Source: Chytridium lagenaria
Lineage: Eukaryota > Chytridiomycota > Chytridiomycetes > Chytridiales > Chytridiaceae
Reading direction: 5' to 3'
Length of the DNA stretch: 11,769 bases
NCBI GenBank assembly: GCA_025449115.1
Contig: JAHLKC010000339.1
Span: forward strand, 1-11,769
Below the pieces are notes generated by a model, which made no database searches, was not told the origin of the DNA, and was given only the letters and a program-made list of their open reading frames with translations. Positions 1 to 6,520 of the stretch are shown here, piece after piece. The translations under genes were made by a program, and so were the position numbers. Within the stretch, counting starts at the first letter, position 1; each line of letters begins with the position of its first letter.

Positions 1-1710
1 GGTTAGACACAAGTCCCCAAAGGCTTCTTGCAAATGTAAGTTTGCTAAACTTCAAAATTAATAGCTAAGCTATATACTGAATCAGGACCACCGATGATGA
101 TGAAGTCAGGATCCTATGATGAATGTCTCTGAGCTTGTGCTGATGGTCATTGTGATCATAAAGAATGAAGGATATACCTCTGGTGATATCTTTCTTTAAT
201 GCTGACGGCTTTATTGAGCAGTTGTTTATCTGGGTAACAAAGTTACGTTTTGAGTTAAGTTACTTGAAGAGTCTGCAATTTTTGACATAAAGACTTTACA
301 GCTTGTGGACTTTCACAAGAAAACAAATCAGGAGGCATTTCAATGATGAATCTGTAATGATTTTTGCTTACACTCAATGGTTTATGTGATATCTTCATGA
401 AATGATTATATTAATGTCATGCTTACAGCTGACAATGTTGCTTGCATTTGCATGTCAACTTCATATGGCTTACAAACGTAAGATTACACCTTGTTGTATA
501 ATACATAGTTATTACAAAAATGCCATGCTTACGGAGCTCAACTTGAACCTGGGCCATTCACAGAGACGGCTTCCGCTATTTACAGAAACTGATTCTTTTA
601 TGGACTTCATTGTCCTTACACTGCTGCTTAGTATTGGTCAATTTTGCGATATTGTTGTTTTATTGCCTATGTTAACAAAGCTTAATGCCTCATGCATGTT
701 ACAACATGTTCATGCAAATATAAAACGGCTACGCCATTATTTGTTGGAGACAATTTGCATGTGGTTCCTCACCCTCTCACCCTTCTGTGGATATATGTGT
801 GCTTGCATTAAAGAGTGGGTGAATTATTGGAAAGTCATATTTTTGTTTGAGAATCTGAGTCAGCTTATTGCTATCTGCCGAGAATGTGCATATTGATCTT
901 TGACTACCAACATTAATGCTTAACGCGCAATAAGCAAGAACAAGTTTGAATATGTATACAGATCACTTGAACTTCCTAAAGAAGTTTCTTAGATGATTTA
1001 TTACAAGAATTTAGTGCAAGTTCTGACAGTTTCCTTTCTAACGTAAAGCGCAATACGTGACAATATGATCTGAGGAGTGAGCATAGATTCAAGTACATTG
1101 ATCATCATTCTTTGATGCTTTGACGTATTATACGTGATAAAGCACAATTGTTAAAGATTGTGACAGTTGCTATAACTATCTCTGTCAATACAGTAGTCTT
1201 ATACAGACTTGAGAAGAAGTTGAGACTTTAGTCCATAGGATCTTAGACACAGCACGCTTGCTGTTGATGGTAATTATTCCAAGAAGAAGAGGAAAAGCAG
1301 TCAAGAAAGCCCATTGATGAGTACCTTGCTAATGAGTGTCTGAAGATATGAGATTATGCTGATGAGCTACCTGCATTGGATGCCTTCCAAAAATACGATA
1401 AATCGAAATTTGTGACAGTGGAACAAATCGGTTTGTGCCGGCAATCCAAATGAATTTGTACCAAGTACATTTGAAAAGGTTGCCACAAAAATAAATAAAT
1501 ACTTGAATTAGAAAACATTTAGTTATAACCCCGTTTTACATGTCTTCATGCATGTACTTCATACTCGTACTAGCCTATCTTCAAGAGAGGCTAAGAATGA
1601 CTCAACTGGCAGCGCTGCTGCTCGAGAGGAAACGGATGACCATTAGGAATAGGCATTATATTATATCACCGTAAATGCTTTTATAAAACCTTTGTTCAAA
1701 TCCATGTAGA
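1..1710. other. AT-rich decayed sequence, no recognised gene
   Basis: This stretch is AT-rich and stop-dense in all frames. One uninterrupted plus frame (402-896) codes for a Cys/Leu/His-rich chain with no motif I recognise, and I treat it as chance. Several short plus-strand scraps look like ex-coding sequence broken by stops. The clearest is around 1282-1440, which reads EEEEKQSRKPIDEYLANECL, then a TGA, then DYADELPALDAFQKYDKSKF. Another lies near 280-340 (TLQLVDFHKKTNQEAFQ, then two stops). These may be remains of an old transposase or other protein, but I cannot name a family. No tRNA, rRNA or tandem repeat is visible. A host gene with short exons cannot be excluded. Confidence 0.4.
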
Positions 1711-2732
1711 TCTCTTCCACCAGCAAGTCAGAGTCCTATTCTGACTATTTTACGGGATGGTGATGATGGAACATTTGCATCCGTCATGGGGTTGAATAGG
1801 AGTGGGTTTACCAATCTTCTGGCTTATTTTTCACCTGAGTTTGAGGTGCGATCTGGCCCCGGGCTTTGTGGAAGGCCAACTAGGTACTTTATGTTCGCTC
1901 CACCATCTTTTAAATTGTTATTACTTAATAAAGCGTCTATTGCATTTTTATTGCACACAAGCTGAAAAAAACCCTGTTTGAGCTCTTCTGCATTCCACCT
2001 GCTACCCTCTCCAGGACGCTTCGAAAGGCGGAGATGAGCCTCAGTTTGGCACTTCGAAAGGTAAAAGGCGCTAGGATAGAATGGCCATCTTTGTCACAAC
2101 AAAGAAGTTGGGCCATTGCGGTGGAACAACACGAGCCCTTAGTGCGTAAGAAATGGGGTTTGTTGACGGGAAGAACCTTCGCGTACAAGAGCCATCGCAG
2201 GCAGATTTACAAAATGCTTACTATAATGGCTGGCTACATTCTGTTTTGGTCACAGGGATCATTCTTCTTGGCGCGGATGGCTGCATAGCGTGGGTCAAGC
2301 ATAATTGTCCTGGGTCTTGGAACGACGGATATATGAGCCGGTATTATTAGTGTTTTACGTGTTCTATTAACTTTAAATAAGAGACATGCAGGCAAAGTTG
2401 ATGGATTCAAGGTTGAACTTGATGGATCACGCATTTTGGCAGACTCAGCTTTCCCTATCTCTGGAGCGTTGAGTAATCGAATTGTGACGCCTCTTAAGGA
2501 AGGCAACTTAGAACGGGTTCTCCCTGCGAGCTTAAGGCCAGCAGTACAAGCGCAGAGCGACACCATAACATCCATTAGACAAGCAGCTGAATGGGGGATG
2601 CAGGCTGTGCCGAAGGTTTGGCGGCGTCTTAAAGTTCCTCTACCATTTGATCCCTCCCTTTAAGGTGTTCGGCTGATGAATTGTTTTCGGCTTTATAATT
2701 ACCGTGTTAGAAGTCTTGGTGTTGTGCCTTAG
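1711..2732 (+). pseudogene. Harbinger-like (DDE_Tnp_4) transposase, broken
   Basis: This would be the cut-and-paste transposase of the element, but it can only be read by changing frame. Segment one (1711-1962) carries the N-terminal helical region (LRDGDDGTFASVMGLNRSGF). Segment two (from about 1956) carries IPPATLSRTLRKAE, a helix-turn-helix-like stretch, then RIEWPSLSQQRSWA. Segment three (2153-2350) carries GFVDGKNLRVQEPS and HNCPGSWNDG. Segment four (from about 2424) carries ILADSAFPISGAL, TPLKEGNLERV and RQAAEWGMQAV. The likely catalytic triad is visible: Asp at 2165-2167, Asp at 2324-2326 and Glu at 2589-2591. The frame change near 2158 fits loss of one T from a GGTTTT run. An in-frame TAA at 2661-2663 is followed in the same frame by RLYNYRVRSLGVV, the usual C-terminal end, stopping at 2730-2732. 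The 2350-2430 linker is badly decayed. The protein is certainly non-functional. Family assignment is firm; the exact left end is not. Confidence 0.8.
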
Positions 2733-3299
2733 TCCCAAACACATCGCCACTAGCCTTCATTATGCCTCCAACAATAGTAGCCAAATTCATCATGTCTTCC
2801 CTCCACCTTTCTGCAGCTTCTCGTCTCTCCTTCCTCTCTTCTTCACGTTCCATCCTTCTCTCTTCCTCCCTTTCCCTTCTCTCTTCTTCACGTTCTCTCC
2901 TTTCTTAATCCTCCTTTCCTCTCGAACTCTTTCCCTCTTGCTTCCCTTGCCATTTGCACCATCATAAAATCCTTCAAACCAGACCCGCTTTCTCCTTGTA
3001 TGCTAGCCAACCTCGTAATTGCTTGGTCGACATTTCGGCGTTTTCAAGCGGATTCCGAAAAAGGCACAAAATCCGAACCGTCTGACGTTGAGACTCTCGA
3101 TCGTTTTGTTGGAGGGCTTCAAATTAAGTCAGCAACGCGAGACCCTCCTTGCACTATTTTTGCGATAGGTACCTTATTTGAGGCAAACTTTGATGACGAT
3201 CCTGCGGAGAATGGAGCCAATGAAGATCCTGCAGAGGATACAGTTGACAAAGAACTGGCCACACCTATCACGTTGCCATATGTGGTACCCGTGTCTGTC
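2707..3299 (-). pseudogene. Coiled-coil partner protein of the Harbinger element (Myb/SANT-like), broken and 5'-truncated
   Basis: Read on the minus strand, this frame ends with a long Arg/Glu run (ERRMEREEERKERREAAERW) followed by EDMMNLATIVGGIMKASGDV and a stop at 2709-2707. The pyrimidine-rich block at 2800-2940 on the plus strand is the complement of that coiled coil. Further upstream on the minus strand, QAITRLASIQGESGSGLKDF and MMVQMAREARGKEFERK continue it. The frame is broken by a TAA near 2907, a TGA near 3049 and a TGA near 3118, plus at least one frame change. Both TGA sites would be Arg codons (CGA) if C had not become T. Coiled-coil tails like this are typical of the DNA-binding partner encoded by Harbinger elements, but the Myb/SANT domain itself is not present here, so the name rests on context. 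The plus strand of 3000-3305 is also open; I judge that the less likely coding strand. Confidence 0.55.
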
Positions 3300-3800
3300 T
3301 GTTGAATACTTGTTGTTCACGGGGCTCAATTAAAAAAATTCAACGCACTTTTGCTCGAACAACGTTCTTATTTTATTTCGACTCAACACACGAGTCTTTA
3401 AATACTCAAACAAAACGAACAAGTAAAGAGGAAAGACAACACAAAGGTAAACTATCGGAGACGTGTACACTCACACATTTAATTCCCAACACAACGGTAA
3501 ACAAATCAGAAAGCCTTGACGGGAACAAAGGGAATAAAGGCTAGAAGGGAATGCCCAATCACAAACAGGTAGAGTCATAATTAAACTGGCATAAAGAAAA
3601 TAAACCAATCAAGGAAGGTAAATCAAAGTGGGAAATTGAAATGAGTCCAGAGAGTGAAGTAGAAGTCCAGTGAGCGCGTTCGCGCTCAACTCTAACAACG
3701 CGTAAATTCCAGAGCACTCTAGTGTTCCGCCCAACGCCGCGGACTAATGGTGCAAGTGATCCTGATGCGTCCTCGTGAGTCAAGTGAGCGAAACCCAACA
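3300..3800 (-). repeat. LTR of the old copia copy
   Basis: This 501-bp LTR starts TGTTGGG (at 3800) and ends TTCAACA (at 3300) on the minus strand, the same termini as the 5' LTR at 5210-5712. It differs from that LTR by many scattered substitutions; I estimate several percent by eye. Three of its four ancestral ACGCGT sites have changed (to ACGCAT, ATGTGT and ACACGT), all explicable by C-to-T or G-to-A change at CpG. No polypurine tract precedes it on its own strand, so it is not a normal 3' LTR context. Confidence 0.9.
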
Positions 3801-3882
3801 TGTCACGCTTTGTGATATTGGTAACAACATCTAAACATCAACGCAAATAGTCACGTTGTGTACTATACCCAGCAGGTGTTCT
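3801..3882 (-). other. 82-bp orphan segment between RT fragment and old LTR
   Basis: Where the young copy continues with RT and RNase H, the old copy switches after a shared ACGCGTT (complement of 3883-3889) to sequence found nowhere else in this window. On the minus strand it begins AGAACACCTGCTGGGTATAG and ends at the first base of the LTR. Together with the preceding bases it reads GTTAGAACACC, which resembles the start of some other copia LTRs, so it could be a scrap of a second LTR family. It may instead be filler DNA from a deletion event. I cannot decide from one copy. Confidence 0.45.
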
Positions 3883-5209
3883 AACGCGTGACTGCCTCTT
3901 CCTGATCAGGACACGCGTGCACCAGGTCGTCAACATAGACAACCAGTAACGATAACCTCTCGCCGTTGCGTCGGTAGTAAAGACAGGGATCCGAGAGCGA
4001 ACGTGTGAAGCCTATCGAGATGAGAAACTCATCCAACACCTCTTTCCATCCAAGAGGTGATTGCTTCAAACCATACAAGGTCTTCAAGAGAAGACAAACC
4101 CAGTCTTCCTTCCCAACAATCACAAAACCCTCTGGTTGCTCGATGTATATCTCCTCCTTGAGATTGCCGTTGAGAAACGCCGTCTTGACGTCGTATTCTC
4201 TTCCTGAGCATCCTCGACACCATCCTCCAACGCTTCGCTGTCTTCACTGACTTGTGATGCGTTATCTCCATCATCCTCAGAGCTTAATGACTCATCTTCG
4301 GAATCCTCGGAGTCTTCATCGCTCCCCCAACTCCCTGAATCGCTTCCCACCTTGTCCAGCAGCTTCCTGTGTACCTTCCAGGTGGACACGTCTGCGTCGT
4401 GTCCTTCCACACTCCAGTGTTCAACTCGTCAAACACAACAGTCTTGCTGCGCACTACTTTCTTCGTGACTGGGTCATAAAGGCAATATCCCATTGCCTCA
4501 TATCCCAAGAAAATGCATTTGCGCGCGTTCTTCTCCATCTTCTTCCGTCGTTCCTTTGGGACGTGCGCGTAACATGCGCAACCGAAGATTCGAACGCGTT
4601 CCAGGTTAGGCTTCCTTCCCGTGAAGCCTTCCAGAGGTGAAACCCCATCCTTACGAGGAGATCGATTGACAAGTACGTGGCACACGTAATGGCCTCTCCC
4701 CAGAATTTGTCGTCAAGACTCGCGTCGCTAAGCATGCACTTTGCCTTCTCAATGAGCGACCGATTCATTCTTTCCGCGACACCGTTCTGCTGAGGCGTGT
4801 AGGGCATGGTGAACGTGAGCTTGATGCCTTCCTCCAGGCACCATGCCTCCAGCTGCTTGTTCTTAAATTCCCCACCGTTATCTGCAACAATCTCCAGGAG
4901 ATGCGGCTTTTCTCGAAGTCGTTCCATCTCCTTAGGGTTCCTTTCCGAGTATCTCAACGCGTCAATCCGTCGACCTGTGAGTGCCTCGGCCTCTCTCTTG
5001 TACTGCTTGATGTACTGAACCGCTTGCTTCTTTTCCTTGAGCATGTATGTGTTGCAGTAACCCGTTGACGCGTCCACAACCACCATGAAGTAACTCGACC
5101 CTTCCCAAGCTCTTCCGCTTCATGGGTCCGCCAAATCCACGTAAACGCGTTCCAAGACTTTGTAGTCCTTCTCAACTCTCCCCGATGAGAGAGCGCGTAA
5201 GCTTCCCCT
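3883..5209 (-). pseudogene. Old copia pol fragment (integrase joined to RT), broken
   Basis: The minus strand encodes integrase from just after the zinc-finger region through the D-35-E core and the acidic linker, then jumps into reverse transcriptase (TAFLNGNLKEEIYIEQPEGF, CLLLKTLYGLKQSPLGW, LLVVYVDDLVHACPDQEEA). The jump at about 4196-4197 corresponds to loss of positions 8288-8869 of the young copy (582 bp) with a two-base AA overlap at the join. Other frame breaks relative to the young copy include one G lost in the GGCGGGACCC stretch (near 5127), one A gained near 5103 and one base lost near 4670. The integrase insertion described for the young copy is also present here, with Lys for Glu at one position. 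Residues after YVDD to the end of pol are missing. Confidence 0.85.
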
Positions 5210-5605
5210 TGTTGGGTTTCGCTCACTTGACTCACGAGGACGCGTCAGGATCACTCGCACCATTAGTCCGCGGCGTCGGGCGCAACACTAGAGTGCTCTG
5301 GAATTTACGCGTCGTTAGAGTTGAGCGCGAACGCGCCCACTGGACTTCTCATTTACATTCTGGACTCTTTGAATTTCCCATTTGATTTACCTTCCTTGAT
5401 TGGTTTATTTTCTTTATGCCACTTTAATTATAACTCTACCTGTTTGTGATTGGATATTCCCTTCTAGCCTTTATTCCCTTTGTTCCCGTCAAGGCTCTCT
5501 GATTTGTTTATCTTTGTAGTGGAGAGTTTAACGCGTGAGTGTACGCGTCTCCGATAGGTTTACCTTTGTGTTGTCTTTCCTCTTTACTTGTTCGTTTTGT
5601 TTCAG

Positions 5606-5613
5606 TATTTAAA
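5606..5613 (+). promoter_or_regulatory. TATA-like box in 5' LTR
   Basis: TATTTAAA sits about 100 bp from the LTR end, a usual place for the U3 promoter of a copia LTR. Transcription would then start near 5635-5645. The same box is at 10559-10566 in the 3' LTR. The position is sequence-based and the start site is inferred. Confidence 0.5.
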
Positions 5614-5632
5614 GACTCGTGTTTTGAGTTGA

Positions 5633-5638
5633 AATAAA
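5633..5638 (+). promoter_or_regulatory. AATAAA polyadenylation-type signal in LTR
   Basis: AATAAA lies about 20 bp after the TATA-like box, close to the expected R region. The matching position of the 3' LTR has been lost in the truncation at 10584, so transcripts of this copy would lack their own 3' processing signal. Functional use is inferred. Confidence 0.4.
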
Positions 5639-5713
5639 TTAAGAACGTTGTTCGAGCAAAAGTGCGTTTAACTTTGTTTTAATTGAGCCCCGTGAACAAC
5701 AAGTATTCAACAG

Positions 5714-5721
5714 TGGTAGCA
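5714..5721 (+). other. Putative primer binding site
   Basis: TGGTAGCA begins one base after the LTR end and is complementary to a tRNA 3' end (TGCTACCA). This fits an initiator-methionine tRNA, the usual copia primer, although only about eight bases match what I expect. The leader between LTR and gag start is only 22 nt, so the primer site is nearly adjacent to the start codon. Confidence 0.55.
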
Positions 5722-5734
5722 CTTCTCTGACGAC

Positions 5735-6451
5735 ATGGGAAAGAAAGACGACTCAGATGACGAGCGCAGCAAGCCAGTCAAGTTCGACGGGCAAGACTTT
5801 CACATCTGGAAACGTCGGATGACCACTTACCTCAAAGACAAGGGTCTTTGGGCGATCACTGAGATAGGATTTACGCCGTACGTTAACGAGAACGCTCCAA
5901 CCAAAGAAGAGAAGGATCTGCGGATCAAGGAGCAGTCGGCTAACGATCGTGCTAAGAACCGGATAGAGTCTCGAGTGACTGATTCGGTCTTACACTTGAT
6001 TGGCGAGGACTTCACGGCCAAGGAAGCGTGGGAGTGCCTCGTGTCATCATTTGAGCGTAAATCCCAACCCAACCGCAACGCTCTCACACGCAAGCTCACG
6101 CGTCTCAGAATGAAGGAGGACGCGTCTTTACGCGTATTCGTTGCAGAACTTTCGACAATGGTCAACCAACTCAAGGCAGCCGGCGAGGCTGTCTCCAACG
6201 AGCAACACATTGCTCACCTGCTCACCAAACTCCCGGAAGCTTACGACGTCGCGTTGCCAACATTGAAACGGACGACAAAGCGGTCAAGGACTACAACCTG
6301 GTCGTTGCCAGGCTTCTCGACTGTGAAGAGAAGATCAAGGACCGCGTGGAGGCATCGGAGGAAGCGGAGGCCTTCTTCACGACAAGAGCGCGTAAGGGGA
6401 AGAAACCAGCAGGAAAGGACGCGTCGAAAGGTGGAGATAAAAGGTCAGTGA
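5735..6451 (+). CDS. gag: Copia gag, N-terminal part (frame change near 6257)
   Basis: Gag is the structural protein that forms the virus-like particle and packages element RNA. The ATG at 5735 is the first in the element. The start, a Lys/Asp/Glu-rich leader followed by KFDGQDFHIWKRRMTTYLKD, is typical of the copia-type gag family (UBN2-like), and EQHIAHLLTKLPEAYDVAL marks the end of that domain. Homology in this frame stops near 6257. The next gag residues (ANIETDDKAVKDYNLVVARL) are in the -1 frame, so the Arg/Thr-rich tail up to 6451 is out-of-frame reading. A single missing base near GCGTTGCC explains it. I see no canonical slippery heptamer there. Confidence 0.88.
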   Translation: MGKKDDSDDERSKPVKFDGQDFHIWKRRMTTYLKDKGLWAITEIGFTPYVNENAPTKEEKDLRIKEQSANDRAKNRIESRVTDSVLHLIGEDFTAKEAWECLVSSFERKSQPNRNALTRKLTRLRMKEDASLRVFVAELSTMVNQLKAAGEAVSNEQHIAHLLTKLPEAYDVALPTLKRTTKRSRTTTWSLPGFSTVKRRSRTAWRHRRKRRPSSRQERVRGRNQQERTRRKVEIKGQ

Positions 6452-6520
6452 CTTGTTTTAAGTGCAAGAAGATAGGACACTATGCGAACAAGTGTCGCTC
6501 TGGGAAGAAGAAGGACTCGG
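6259..6520 (+). CDS. gag: Copia gag, C-terminal part with CCHC zinc knuckle (shifted frame)
   Basis: In this frame gag continues from ANIETDDK through DCEEKIKDRVEASEEAEAF and a Lys-rich stretch to a retroviral zinc knuckle at 6454-6495, CFKCKKIGHYANKC (C-x2-C-x4-H-x4-C). The knuckle binds nucleic acid and is needed to package the RNA. A long open frame begins at the ATG at 6346, but that ATG lies inside the domain and is not the real start. Near 6515-6522, at a run of five G, the family sequence moves again to the -1 frame and continues as SDDTSENERDGGG into protease. Both ends of this segment are therefore approximate. Confidence 0.82.

Larger units (their letters stand above)
1711..3299. 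mobile_element. Decayed Harbinger-like DNA transposon with two convergent genes, truncated at right
   Basis: The element holds a broken DDE_Tnp_4-type transposase on the plus strand and a broken coiled-coil partner frame on the minus strand, meeting tail to tail at 2707-2732. A transposase plus a separate Myb/SANT-like DNA-binding protein is the known gene content of PIF/Harbinger elements. The limits given are those of recognisable coding homology; I could not find terminal inverted repeats or the 3-bp target duplication. The right part, which should hold the DNA-binding domain of the partner protein and the right terminus, is missing because a copia element begins at 3300. The missing part would lie beyond the nest, outside this window. 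Confidence 0.7.
3300..5209 (-). mobile_element. Old Ty1/copia fragment, minus orientation, internally deleted
   Basis: This is the complement of an older copy of the same copia family as the element at 5210-10584. In minus-strand order it holds integrase sequence (5209 to about 4197, matching 7272-8287 of the young copy), reverse transcriptase sequence (about 4196 to 3883, matching roughly 8868-9179), an 82-bp stretch unrelated to the young copy (3882-3801), and one LTR (3800-3300). Gag, protease, RNase H, the polypurine tract and the other LTR are missing. It is cut at 5209 exactly where the young element begins, so the young element appears to have inserted into it. Its other half is not found after 10584. 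Confidence 0.88.
5210..5712 (+). repeat. 5' LTR of young copia element
   Basis: The LTR runs from TGTTGGGTTTC to AAGTATTCAACA, with TGTTG/CAACA inverted ends. It contains a TATTTAAA box at 5606-5613 and AATAAA at 5633-5638, and four ACGCGT sites (about 5240, 5307, 5531 and 5543). The reading frame that crosses its first half is not a gene, as it is only the LTR read through. Confidence 0.95.

Noticed and set aside
402..896. 164-residue open frame on the plus strand
   Set aside because: No recognised motif, odd Cys/Leu/His-rich composition and surrounding sequence that is decayed; most likely chance openness, although an unknown host exon is possible.
2704..2967. Plus-strand frame with Ser/Leu/Phe/Pro-rich product
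   Set aside because: It is the complement of the Arg/Glu coiled coil of the minus-strand Harbinger partner gene; its low-complexity composition is a mirror effect.
3000..3305. Plus-strand 101-residue frame with acidic stretches
   Set aside because: The opposite strand continues the coiled-coil partner gene and the plus frame has no known relative; kept as a minor alternative only.
5122..5385. Open frames crossing the LTR starts (also 10132-10338 and 3559-3801)
   Set aside because: These repeat in every LTR copy and simply read through non-coding LTR sequence.
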